Shown: positions 18,167 through 26,005 of the stretch, piece by piece
Layout of the letters: every line of letters begins with the position of its first letter
Numbering within the stretch: position 1 is the first letter of the stretch
Source: Pararhodospirillum oryzae
Lineage (GTDB): Bacteria; Pseudomonadota; Alphaproteobacteria; Rhodospirillales; Rhodospirillaceae
DNA length: 41,970 nucleotides
Reading direction: 5' to 3'
NCBI RefSeq assembly: GCF_007992075.1
Contig: NZ_BJZO01000020.1
Coordinates: 1-41,970 of the forward strand
Program-made: the position numbers and the translations under genes
The notes under the pieces: model-generated
Seen by the model: only the letters and a program-made list of their open reading frames with translations
Database searches by the model: none
Told to the model about the DNA's origin: nothing

Positions 18167-18291
18167 GATTTCAATGCAAGAAAATCCCATTACCCTATGA
18201 TTTAACACATTTTAACATTCTTCACCCCGTCTCCCTCCCCCCTCTTTTCCGGATTTTTTTCCGACCTCCGGACGACTCTGGCACAAGATGG

Positions 18292-18320
18292 TTGTGGAAC
18301 GGCGAGGGGAACAGTATCCT
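18292..18320 (+). promoter_or_regulatory. Candidate promoter of the rne leader transcript
   Basis: TTGTGG-17-TATCCT, with a predicted start near 18327. It is the best-spaced -35/-10 pair I found between amiC and rne on the plus strand. Confidence 0.45.
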
Positions 18321-18481
18321 AAGGGCGAGATTCCGTTGATGGGTCTTGTCCCCCCGGGATCGGCAGGCGCCGCCCGGGGGGCGGGGCGTACCCCGGGAGG
18401 GTGGTTTACCGCCGCTTTCCCGGCGGGAGCCTGGAGACACGATGGTGGTCCGGGCGGGTGTTTTGAAAGGACACGCGGAGG

Positions 18482-18516
18482 GGCATCCCTCCGAAGTCTT
18501 CGGGATGCCTTTTCCT
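18482..18516 (+). terminator. Intrinsic terminator inside the rne leader
   Basis: GGCATC (18482-18487) pairs with GATGCC (18504-18509), and the inner CCGAAG pairs with CTTCGG across a CCT bulge. TTTTCCTTT follows directly. It lies about 190 nt after the candidate promoter and 430 nt before the rne start codon, so it could end a small RNA or attenuate rne. Confidence 0.65.
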
Positions 18517-18674
18517 TTCCCCATGGGCAAGGATGCGCCCCCGTCCCGATCCGTCAAGCGGTTTTGACAAACAGGTTTCATGTCGGCCGGGTCCCCCCGC
18601 GCCGGATGAAGGAAACGCTTGAGCGGGAATGGCGAATCTAGCGGCGCGACAGCAGTGGGTGACGAATGGAGGAA

Positions 18675-18690
18675 ACGGCCGCGAGGCCGT
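18675..18690 (+). other. GNRA tetraloop hairpin in the rne leader
   Basis: Perfect ACGGCC-GCGA-GGCCGT hairpin. RNase E leaders of other bacteria carry hairpins that the enzyme binds for autoregulation; that role is inferred here. Confidence 0.5.
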
Positions 18691-18944
18691 GGCCCGGTCG
18701 TATCCCCATGAGCGCCGCGCGATCGCCGCCCACCCGAACCTCCCCCACTCGTTTTCCCCCTTCCCGTCCGGCCCCGGCCGGACAACGGGAGGAAGAAGAC
18801 GTGCCCGTGGAGAGCGCTCGCGGGAGTCGCTTGTGCCCTTGATCCACTCATCCGGCCCGGACGAGATCCGCCGATCCCGACAGATCGACCGGCTTCTGGC
18901 GCAAGGACGCCTGAAAGTCCCGGTCCCGCGGAGACGTCTTCCGA

Positions 18945-21728
18945 ATGACCAAACGCATGCTTATCGACGCCAACCACCCCGAGGAAACTCGGGTCGTGGT
19001 CATGGACGGAACTCGTCTTGACGAATTCGACGTCGAGACCTCCACCAAGAAGCAGATCAAGGGCAATATCTATCTCGCCAAGATCGTTCGGGTCGAACCT
19101 TCCCTTCAGGCCGCTTTCGTGGATTACGGCGGCAACCGCCACGGGTTCCTGGCGTTCAACGAAATTCACCCCGACTACTACCAGATTCCGGTCGCGGATC
19201 GCGAACGCCTGATCGCGGAGCAGGCGGCGCAGGCAGCCGCCGACGCGGCCGACGACGACGAGGACGAAGACGGCCTCGATACCACGGTCGAGGACGCCGA
19301 GGAGCCGCCGCCGCCCCGGCAGCGCGCCCGCCCCGCCCGCTCCTACAAGATCCAAGACGTGATCAAGCGCCGGCAGATCGTGCTGGTTCAGGTCGTGAAG
19401 GAAGAGCGCGGCAACAAGGGCGCGGCGCTCACCACCTACCTGTCCCTGGCGGGCCGGTATTGCGTGTTCATGCCCAACACGACGCGCGGCGGCGGCGTGT
19501 CGCGCAAGATCACCAGCGCGACCGACCGCAAGCGGCTGAAGGCGATCATGAGCGAGCTGACCGGTCCCCGGGGCAGCGCCATCATCCTGCGCACCGCCGG
19601 TTCGGAGCGCTCCAAGGCCGAGATCAAGCGCGACCACGATTACCTGCTGCGCACCTGGGAGACCATCCGCACCACCACCCTGGCCTCGTGCGCGCCGTGC
19701 CTGATCCACGAGGAAGGCAGCCTGATCAAGCGGGCCATCCGGGATATTTACTCCCGCGACATCGAGGAAGTTCTGGTCGAGGGCGAGGCGGGCTACCGCA
19801 TGGCCAAGGACTTCATGCGCATGCTGACGCCGTCCCATGCCAAGCGGGTCCAGCCCTACAAGGACGAATCCATGCCGCTCTTCCACCGTTTCCAGGTGGA
19901 AAGCCAGATGGATTCAATGCTCTCGCCCATCGCCCAACTGAAATCGGGCGGCTATCTGGTGATCAACCAGACGGAAGCGCTGGTGGCCATCGATGTCAAC
20001 TCGGGCCGCTCGACCCGCGAACGCAACATCGAGGAGACGGCCTACAAGACGAACCTGGAAGCGGCCGACGAGATCGCCCGCCAGCTTCGCTTGCGCGACC
20101 TGTCGGGGCTGATCGTCATCGACTTCATCGACATGGACGACCCCAAGTACAACGCCGCCGTCGAACGCCGCATGAAGGAGGCGTTGCGCAGCGACCGGGC
20201 GCGGATCCAGATCGGGCGCATCAGTGCCTTTGGCCTGCTTGAAATGTCGCGTCAGCGCCTGCGCCCCAGTCTGATGGAAACCAGCTTCCAGCCCTGCCCG
20301 CACTGCCGGGGCGCCGGCGTGGTGCGCTCGGTGGAATCGACGGCGATTCATATCCTGCGCATCATCGAGGAAGAAGGCGTGCGCCGCCGCTCGTCGGAAG
20401 TGACGGTTTTCGTGCCCACGGCGGTGGCGCTCTACATCCTGAACCACAAGCGCGACGCGCTGGCGGCGATGGAACAGCGCTATGACTTCCAGGTTCTGCT
20501 GCAAGGCGACGACAGCCTGATCGTGCCCGACCACCGCATGGAGCGGGTGAAGGCGGAAACGCCGCGCCGGGAAAGCCAGCCGACCCCGGAAACCATCGAA
20601 AGCGCCGAGGATATTGAAATCGACGCCGCCCTGGCGGCGGCCGAGGAGGAAGCCCTGGCGGTGGATGACACCGATCAGGCCGACGGCGCCCTTGCCGACG
20701 GCGAGAACGGCGACGGCGACGACCTGGACGCCGACGGCTCCGGCCGCAAGCGCCGGCGGCGGCGGCGGCGGCGGCGCAAGGACCAGGAGAACGACTCGGC
20801 TCCCCGGACGGACGACGCCAGCGACGAGGACGCGGAGGGCGACGACGAGGCCCTGGGCCGCGGGGAGGACGACGAGGAAACCGGCGAGCCGGGCGAAACG
20901 ACCGGCCAGCCGGCCGAGGCCGGACCGGGCGGCGACCTGGGCGACGGCCTGGGCGATGGGGGCCGGGATGGCGAGCGGCGGCGCTCGCGGCGGCGGCGCT
21001 CGCGCCGGCGTGAGCGCCCGGTGCGCGACGACCTGCCGGCGGCGGCCCTGGTCGATGCCGACAGCGCCGAGGACGTGATCGGCCTGCCCGAGGAAGAAAC
21101 GGCGCCGGCCGGGGGGGCTGCGGCTCCCGAGTGGCGGGGCGACGAGGAGCCGTTTGAAACGCCCGCCGAGGCGGCCCAGGACACGCGCGTCGAGGGCGCG
21201 ACCTGGGAGCAGGCGGCGCAAGCCCCGGCCGACGAGGGCCTGGCGCCGGCCAGCGACGCGTTCGCCGGCGAGGAACCGGTCGAGATGGCCTCCCCCGCGT
21301 CGTCCGTGAGCGAAGACGAGGCGTCCGAGGCCGAGACGCCGGCCGATCCCGCCACCTCCGAAGAAACCGCGCACGCGGACGAGGCACCGGCGACGGAAGA
21401 GCCGGCCCCCGAGGCGGTGGACCCGGTCGAGACGGGCCACGAGGCGCCGGACGCCCGCGAGGCGGAGAGCCCGGCCCCCGTGTCGGACGCCGGGCCGGAT
21501 CTTGCCCTGGCCTCGCCTGACCAGCCGGCCGTGCCCGTGGAATCGGCTGAACCGGCGCCCCCGGCCGATGAGCCGGCCGAACCGGTCGAACCGGTCGAAC
21601 CGGTCGAACCGGTCGAACCGGTTGAACCGGCCGCCGGGGCGCCGGCGGTGGACGAGCCTCCCGCCACGCCGGCCGCGCCCGAACCGCGACGGGTGGGCTG
21701 GTGGACCCGTCTGGTTGCCTCGTCGTGA
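18945..21728 (+). CDS. rne: Ribonuclease E
   Basis: 927 aa endoribonuclease, scaffold of the RNA degradosome, used in mRNA decay and rRNA/tRNA processing. The start MTKRMLIDANHPEETRVVV is typical of alphaproteobacterial RNase E, with GGAG ten bases upstream. The S1 RNA-binding domain (from about 35) is split by an acidic insertion (ADDDEDEDGLDTTVEDAEE). The catalytic Asp residues are in VAIDVNSGRST (about 350) and VIDFIDMDD (about 392), and the Zn-link is CPHC (about 451). After about residue 520 the protein is a disordered scaffold: an Arg run of about ten residues, a second Arg-rich patch (RRRSRRRRSRRRERP) for RNA binding, then long Ala/Glu/Pro-rich acidic sequence with EPV repeats. A long structured leader precedes the gene and a strong hairpin follows. 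Confidence 0.97.
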   Translation: MTKRMLIDANHPEETRVVVMDGTRLDEFDVETSTKKQIKGNIYLAKIVRVEPSLQAAFVDYGGNRHGFLAFNEIHPDYYQIPVADRERLIAEQAAQAAADAADDDEDEDGLDTTVEDAEEPPPPRQRARPARSYKIQDVIKRRQIVLVQVVKEERGNKGAALTTYLSLAGRYCVFMPNTTRGGGVSRKITSATDRKRLKAIMSELTGPRGSAIILRTAGSERSKAEIKRDHDYLLRTWETIRTTTLASCAPCLIHEEGSLIKRAIRDIYSRDIEEVLVEGEAGYRMAKDFMRMLTPSHAKRVQPYKDESMPLFHRFQVESQMDSMLSPIAQLKSGGYLVINQTEALVAIDVNSGRSTRERNIEETAYKTNLEAADEIARQLRLRDLSGLIVIDFIDMDDPKYNAAVERRMKEALRSDRARIQIGRISAFGLLEMSRQRLRPSLMETSFQPCPHCRGAGVVRSVESTAIHILRIIEEEGVRRRSSEVTVFVPTAVALYILNHKRDALAAMEQRYDFQVLLQGDDSLIVPDHRMERVKAETPRRESQPTPETIESAEDIEIDAALAAAEEEALAVDDTDQADGALADGENGDGDDLDADGSGRKRRRRRRRRRKDQENDSAPRTDDASDEDAEGDDEALGRGEDDEETGEPGETTGQPAEAGPGGDLGDGLGDGGRDGERRRSRRRRSRRRERPVRDDLPAAALVDADSAEDVIGLPEEETAPAGGAAAPEWRGDEEPFETPAEAAQDTRVEGATWEQAAQAPADEGLAPASDAFAGEEPVEMASPASSVSEDEASEAETPADPATSEETAHADEAPATEEPAPEAVDPVETGHEAPDAREAESPAPVSDAGPDLALASPDQPAVPVESAEPAPPADEPAEPVEPVEPVEPVEPVEPAAGAPAVDEPPATPAAPEPRRVGWWTRLVASS
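21579..21632 (+). repeat. Six tandem 9-bp repeats in the rne 3' part
   Basis: GAACCGGTC is repeated from 21579, with the last two units degenerate (GAACCGGTT, GAACCGGCC). They encode a run of Glu-Pro-Val in the disordered tail, and slippage would change the length in frame. Confidence 0.85.
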
Positions 21729-21736
21729 TGCAAGAC

Positions 21737-21764
21737 GGCCCCCGGGGTGCAATCCCCGGGGGCC
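21737..21764 (+). terminator. Hairpin terminator of rne
   Basis: A perfect 11-bp GC stem (GGCCCCCGGGG / CCCCGGGGGCC) with loop TGCAAT, 8 bases after the rne stop. There is no U-tract. Confidence 0.6.
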
Positions 21765-21854
21765 GGTGCCGGCTCTCGCGCGGTGGTCCCTTGTCTTCGC
21801 CCCTTGAAAGGCAGTCTTTTATTTTCCCCTGGGGATGTTGCGCGGAGAGAAGCC

Positions 21855-22514
21855 ATGGGAGTCGTGCCGCGTTTTCTCGTCGCGGTCCTGGTGGGGCTGT
21901 CGTGCGCCGGATGCGGCCCCCTTTATCAAACCCGCTACACGTTTGAATCCCCGGACACGGCCGAAGGACGGCTGTGCGCCAGCCAGTGCGTGATGTGGCA
22001 GCAAACCTGTCTGCTGACCTGCCAGCAGGAAACAACGCGCTGCCAGGAACGCGAACGGGACGACGCGCGCCGCGACTATCGGGCCTATGTCCGGGAACGG
22101 GAAAGCAAGGGCCTGAAGATCAAACGCACGGAAAGCTCGTTTTACAACGCGGGACACTGCGCGAATTCGGCATGCGCCGACCAGTGCGCGGCCGTTCATC
22201 GCCAGTGCCACGAGACCTGCGGCGGAACCGTCAGCACCACGCAAGCATGCGTTGCTTTCTGTGACCAGGCCCCCCCGGTTCCTCCGGCCCTCCCCGCCAC
22301 GGCGGCGCCGAAACCGCCTCCCAAAGCCCCCGACGCTCCCCCTTCGACCTGCCAGCCGGGGCGGCACGCCGAGGTTTTGTGGGAAGGCAACTGGTACCCG
22401 GCGCGGATCCTGGGCCAGGGAACCGGCGCCAGGGGATGCCGGATCCACTACGAAGGATACGAGAGCAAGGACGACGAAACGGTTCCCCTGGGGCGCATCC
22501 GCTATCCAGGCTGA
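21855..22514 (+). CDS. Cysteine-rich periplasmic lipoprotein with repeated CX3C motifs and a Tudor-like C-terminus
   Basis: 219 aa; function not recognised. A signal peptide ends in a lipobox-like LSCAGC, with Cys20 the likely lipidated residue. The mature protein has many Cys in a regular pattern: C41-X3-C45-X6-C52-X3-C56-X6-C63, then C107-X3-C111-X6-C118-X3-C122, and C132-X3-C136. A charged helix (ERERDDARRDYRAYVRERES) joins the two blocks. A Pro/Ala-rich linker (137-163) leads to about 50 residues that resemble a small Tudor/Agenet-type barrel (AEVLWEGNWYPARILGQG...CRIHYEGY). The cysteine blocks look like disulfide-stapled helical hairpins. ATG 21855 has GGAGAGAAG upstream. It appears to be a single-gene unit between the rne hairpin and its own terminator. 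Confidence 0.8.
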   Translation: MGVVPRFLVAVLVGLSCAGCGPLYQTRYTFESPDTAEGRLCASQCVMWQQTCLLTCQQETTRCQERERDDARRDYRAYVRERESKGLKIKRTESSFYNAGHCANSACADQCAAVHRQCHETCGGTVSTTQACVAFCDQAPPVPPALPATAAPKPPPKAPDAPPSTCQPGRHAEVLWEGNWYPARILGQGTGARGCRIHYEGYESKDDETVPLGRIRYPG

Positions 22515-22552
22515 CGCGAAACCCGAAAAGAGAACGTCCCTTTTCCGAGTCT

Positions 22553-22600
22553 CGCGCCAAGGGGGGCGCCCCCTCGCGGCGCGCTCCCGTCCTTTTTTTT
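22553..22600 (+). terminator. Intrinsic terminator of the Cys-rich lipoprotein gene
   Basis: CGCGCC (22553-22558) pairs with GGCGCG (22578-22583) around an inner GGGGGCGCCCCC palindrome. A run of eight T follows at 22593-22600, nine bases after the stem. Confidence 0.6.
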
Positions 22601-22616
22601 CCGTGCCCGTGGTTCC

Positions 22617-22638
22617 GGGAAACACTCGCTGGTTTCCC
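22617..22638 (-). terminator. Small hairpin after ubiG
   Basis: GGGAAAC / GTTTCCC 7-bp stem with an 8-nt loop, 11 bases past the ubiG stop on the minus strand. There is no U-tract. Confidence 0.35.
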
Positions 22639-22648
22639 GCGCTCCGCC

Positions 22649-23395
22649 TCAGGCGGCGCGCACGGCGAACAGAATGTAGTTCATGCTGACGTCCTGGGTC
22701 TTGCTCCACTCGTCGAGCAGCGGATTCCAGGTCATGCCCGCCACATCGCGGGTTTCCAGGCCCGCCCGGCGCAGGCCGGTGGTCAGTTCCGACGGCTTCA
22801 TGAACTTGCGCCAGTCGTGGGTGCCGCGCGGCAGCCAGCGCAGGACATATTCGGCGGCGTACTTGGCAAGCGCCAGGGATTTCAAGGTGCGGTTCAAGGT
22901 GGCGGCGACCACGGCCCCGCCCGGACGCACCAGGGTGCCGATCGACTCCAAGAACAGATCGACGTCGGCGACGTGCTCGACCACTTCCAAGGTCAGGACG
23001 GCGTCGAACACCTGGCCCTCGCGCACCAGGTCCTCGGGCGTGGCCTGACGGTAGGTAACCGGCACGCCCGAGCGCTCGGCATGCACGCGCGCGGTGCCAA
23101 TGTTACGTTCGGCCGCATCGATCCCGATCACCTCGAAGCCCAGGCGGGCCAGGGGCTCGCTCACCAGGCCGCCGCCACAGCCGATATCGAGAAGGCGCAG
23201 CCCCTCGAACGGACGTTCGACATCAAGCGAACGGCCAAAATGAGCCGCCATGTGATCGCTGATATACGCAATGCGCAGGGGATTGAACTTGTGCAGGGGC
23301 TTGAACTTGCCCTCCGGATCCCACCAGGCATCGGCCATTGCGCTGAATTTGGCCAGTTCCGCCGGCGAGGCAGTGCTGGGACTGCTGGACGTCAT
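22649..23395 (-). CDS. ubiG: Ubiquinone biosynthesis O-methyltransferase
   Basis: 248 aa from the ATG at 23395 (GGGAGAG eight bases upstream). UbiG performs both O-methylations in ubiquinone synthesis with S-adenosylmethionine. Family signs: [20 protein letters not shown] at the N-terminus, the SAM-binding motif [16 protein letters not shown] (about 68-83), [10 protein letters not shown], and [15 protein letters not shown]. Further signs are the membrane-associating stretch [19 protein letters not shown] and the C-terminal NPLLDEWS...[10 protein letters not shown]. It is divergent from lysC, an arrangement often seen in alphaproteobacteria. Confidence 0.96.
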   Translation of the reverse strand: MTSSSPSTASPAELAKFSAMADAWWDPEGKFKPLHKFNPLRIAYISDHMAAHFGRSLDVERPFEGLRLLDIGCGGGLVSEPLARLGFEVIGIDAAERNIGTARVHAERSGVPVTYRQATPEDLVREGQVFDAVLTLEVVEHVADVDLFLESIGTLVRPGGAVVAATLNRTLKSLALAKYAAEYVLRWLPRGTHDWRKFMKPSELTTGLRRAGLETRDVAGMTWNPLLDEWSKTQDVSMNYILFAVRAA

Positions 23396-23413
23396 CGGGG
23401 TTCTCTCCCTTTG

Positions 23414-23441
23414 ATTATGGACGGACCGTCGCGTAAAACAA
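23414..23441 (-). promoter_or_regulatory. Probable promoter of ubiG
   Basis: TTGTTT-16-CATAAT on the minus strand, directly upstream of the ubiG SD, so the leader would be very short. Confidence 0.55.
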
Positions 23442-23527
23442 CCCGGTCCGCGTTCGAATGCCTTGTACGGTTGCCTTCCCTTTCGCGGACCAGCAGGGGC
23501 GCAACAGGGGTTGGCGCGTATCCCCGC

Positions 23528-23556
23528 TTGCGGGGCCCGGCCGGCTGCTTTACTAC
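23528..23556 (+). promoter_or_regulatory. Probable promoter of lysC
   Basis: TTGCGG-17-TACTAC, with the start about 65 bases upstream of the lysC ATG. Confidence 0.5.
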
Positions 23557-23627
23557 ACGGCGCGGAACCGGGGAGCAACCGGACGCAACAGACGAGCAAC
23601 CGTCGGAAGTGGGGAATACGGCACGCC

Positions 23628-24848
23628 ATGGCGCGCATCGTGATGAAGTTTGGCGGCACCTCGGTGGGCGACATCGAGCGGATCCGCAACGTGGCCCGAC
23701 GGGTGAAGACCGAGGTCGACGCGGGCAATCAGGTGGCGGTGGTGGTTTCGGCCATGTCGGGCGAAACCAACCGCCTGGTCGGCTATTGCGACGCCATGGC
23801 CGAGCTGTACGACACCCGTGAATACGACACCGTGGTCGCGACGGGCGAGCAGGTCACCATTGGCCTGCTGGCGCTGGCCTTGCAAACCATTGGCGTCGAT
23901 GCCCGCTCGTGGACGGGCTGGCAGATCCCCATCCGCACCGACGACGCCCATGGCAAGGCCCGCATCTTGTCGATTGACACCACCATCTTGAACGAACGCC
24001 TGGCCCTGGGGCAGGTGGCGGTGGTGGCGGGCTTCCAGGGCCTGGGCCAGGACAACCGGATCACCACCTTGGGCCGGGGCGGCTCGGATACGTCGGCGGT
24101 GGCGCTGGCGGCCGCGCTCAAGGCCGATCGCTGCGACATTTACACGGATGTGGACGGGGTTTATACGACGGACCCGCGCATCGTGCCCCGCGCGCGCAAG
24201 CTCGACCGGATCACCTACGAGGAAATGCTGGAGCAGGCCTCGCTGGGCGCGAAGGTCTTGCAAACGCGCTCGGTCGAGATGGCCATGAAGCACAAGGTCC
24301 GGCTTCAGGTTCTGTCTAGTTTCGTGGATATGCCGGGAACCCTGGTCTGTGACGAGGACGAAATCGTGGAAAAAGAACTGGTCAGCGGGATCGCCTACAG
24401 TCGCGACGAGGCCAAGGTAACCTTGATGGCCGTGGCCGACCGGCCGGGCGTGGCGGCGCGCATTTTCGGCCCGCTGGCCGACAACAACATCAATGTCGAC
24501 ATGATCGTTCAGAACATCTCGGCGGATGGCAAGGCGACCGACGTCACCTTCACGCTGCCGCGCGGCGATCTGTCGCGCGCCCTCCGGGTGCTGGAAGCCC
24601 AGCAGGACGCCATCGGATACCAACGGTTGATTTCCGACAAGGGTGTGGTCAAGGTGTCGGTGATCGGCGTGGGCATGCGCAGTCATGCCGGCGTGGCCCA
24701 GACCATGTTCTCGGCGCTGTCGGAGAAGGGGATCAATATCCAGGTCATCTCCACCAGCGAGATCAAGGTCTCGGTTCTGATCGCCGAGGAATACATGGAA
24801 TTGGCGGTGCGGGCCTTGCACACCGCCTATGGTCTGGACGCGGCGTAA
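23628..24848 (+). CDS. lysC: Aspartate kinase
   Basis: 406 aa. It phosphorylates L-aspartate, the first step toward lysine, methionine, threonine and diaminopimelate. The kinase domain (1-250) has the KFGGTSVGD signature at residues 7-15, VVATGEQVT, and the [16 protein letters not shown] loop. Two ACT domains follow (about 260-335 and 345-406; [40 protein letters not shown]) for feedback control by lysine/threonine. The length matches monofunctional class II enzymes. ATG 23628 starts directly at the conserved IVMKFGGTS; the SD is distant (GGAAGTGGGGAA). The nitronate monooxygenase-like gene follows after 38 bases. Confidence 0.97.
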   Translation: MARIVMKFGGTSVGDIERIRNVARRVKTEVDAGNQVAVVVSAMSGETNRLVGYCDAMAELYDTREYDTVVATGEQVTIGLLALALQTIGVDARSWTGWQIPIRTDDAHGKARILSIDTTILNERLALGQVAVVAGFQGLGQDNRITTLGRGGSDTSAVALAAALKADRCDIYTDVDGVYTTDPRIVPRARKLDRITYEEMLEQASLGAKVLQTRSVEMAMKHKVRLQVLSSFVDMPGTLVCDEDEIVEKELVSGIAYSRDEAKVTLMAVADRPGVAARIFGPLADNNINVDMIVQNISADGKATDVTFTLPRGDLSRALRVLEAQQDAIGYQRLISDKGVVKVSVIGVGMRSHAGVAQTMFSALSEKGINIQVISTSEIKVSVLIAEEYMELAVRALHTAYGLDAA

Positions 24849-24886
24849 GGCCGCCCACGCCCCAAGGGCGCACGCGGAGAACACCC

Positions 24887-25981
24887 ATGAAGGACGCGAC
24901 CGAGCAGATGACCCTGACCGACGGCGAGGAGGCCGCCCTGTGGGGCCGCGACCGCCTTGACGAGCTGTGGGCGCGCGGCTGCGCCTTCCTGGGCAGCGAT
25001 GTCGCCATTCTGGGCGGCGCCATGTCGTGGATTTCCGAGCGCCACCTGGTCGCCGCCCTTTCGGGGGCCGGCGGCTTTGGCGTGCTGGCCGCGGGCTCGA
25101 TGCCGCCCGAGCGCCTGGCCGAGGAGATCGAGGCCACCCGCGCCCTGATGGCGGCGCGCGGCCGACAACGCACGTTTGGCGTGAACCTGATCACCATGCA
25201 TTCCCAGCTGGACGCGCTGATCGACGTGTGCCGGGAAATGAAGGTGTCGCACGTGGTCCTGGCCGGTGGCCTGCCTTCGGCGGCGTCGATTCGCAAGGTC
25301 AAGGACGGTGGCGCGCGCTGCGTGTGCTTCTCGCCGGCGCTGGCGCTGGCGCGCAAGCTGGTGCGGGCCGGGGCCGATGCCCTGGTCATCGAAGGCGCCG
25401 AGGCCGGGGGCCACATCGGCCCGGTGTCGACCACGGTGCTGGCCCAGGAAATCCTGCCCCAGGTGCGCGACGTGCCGATTTTCGTGGCCGGCGGCATCGG
25501 GCGCGGCGAAGCCATTGTCTCTTTCCTCGAAATGGGCGCGGCCGGCGTGCAGCTGGGCACCCGCTTCGTGTGCGCGAGCGAGTGCATCGCCCACCCCGCG
25601 TTCAAGAAAGCCTTTCTCCGCGCGAGTGCCCGCGACGCCGTGCCGACCGTGCAGGTCGATCCGCGTTTCCCGGTCATCCCGGTGCGCGCGCTTTCCAACA
25701 AGGGCACGGCGGATTTCGTGGAAACCCAGCGCCAGGTCATTGATCGTTATCAACGAGGGGAAATCGACCAGAAATCGGCTCAGCTGGAGATCGAACATTT
25801 CTGGGCCGGTGCCTTGCGCCGCGCGGTGATCGACGGCGACGTGGAAACCGGCTCGCTGATGGCCGGCCAAAGCGTCGGGCTCGTCACGCGCGAGCAACCC
25901 GTGGCCGAGATCCTCGACGAACTCGTGACCCAGGCCGTGGCTTCCCTGGCCCGGCGCGCCCCTCAATCCACTCCATTCTGA
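24887..25981 (+). CDS. Nitronate monooxygenase / NPD-family flavoprotein
   Basis: 364 aa TIM-barrel FMN enzyme of the 2-nitropropane dioxygenase-like family. Motifs: ILGGAMSWISERHLVAALSG, GGFGVLAAGSMPPERLAEEI, HVVLAGGLPSAASI, EGAEAGGHIGPVSTTVL, and the phosphate-binding IFVAGGIGRGEAI...GAAGVQLGTRFV. The family oxidises nitronates, but many members have unknown substrates and some act as enoyl reductases. The ATG has GGAGA six bases upstream. It lies between lysC and ptsP on the same strand with gaps of 38 and 24 bases, so the three are probably one operon. No direct metabolic link to either neighbour is evident. Confidence 0.88.
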   Translation: MKDATEQMTLTDGEEAALWGRDRLDELWARGCAFLGSDVAILGGAMSWISERHLVAALSGAGGFGVLAAGSMPPERLAEEIEATRALMAARGRQRTFGVNLITMHSQLDALIDVCREMKVSHVVLAGGLPSAASIRKVKDGGARCVCFSPALALARKLVRAGADALVIEGAEAGGHIGPVSTTVLAQEILPQVRDVPIFVAGGIGRGEAIVSFLEMGAAGVQLGTRFVCASECIAHPAFKKAFLRASARDAVPTVQVDPRFPVIPVRALSNKGTADFVETQRQVIDRYQRGEIDQKSAQLEIEHFWAGALRRAVIDGDVETGSLMAGQSVGLVTREQPVAEILDELVTQAVASLARRAPQSTPF

Positions 25982-26005
25982 CCCCCAAGGGGGAATTCAA
26001 AAACC

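Larger units (their letters stand above)
18075..18944. other. Long divergent intergenic region: amiC promoter and rne leader
   Basis: 870 bases without a convincing gene. The left third holds the minus-strand amiC promoter and an AT-rich stretch (18160-18225). From about 18327 a plus-strand transcript would run about 620 nt to the rne start. This leader contains GC-rich inverted repeats (about 18350-18420), a strong intrinsic terminator (18482-18516) and a GNRA-capped hairpin (18675-18690). Small open frames here lack good start signals and family resemblance. Confidence 0.65.

Noticed and set aside
18288-18641. Possible small coding genes in the rne leader
   Set aside because: The frames have Gly/Arg/Pro-rich content typical of non-coding GC-rich DNA, lack good SD sites, and cross the terminator hairpin.
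18327-18944. 6S RNA, SRP RNA, RNase P RNA or tmRNA in the rne leader
   Set aside because: None of the diagnostic sequence elements of these RNAs could be found; only hairpins and a terminator are visible.
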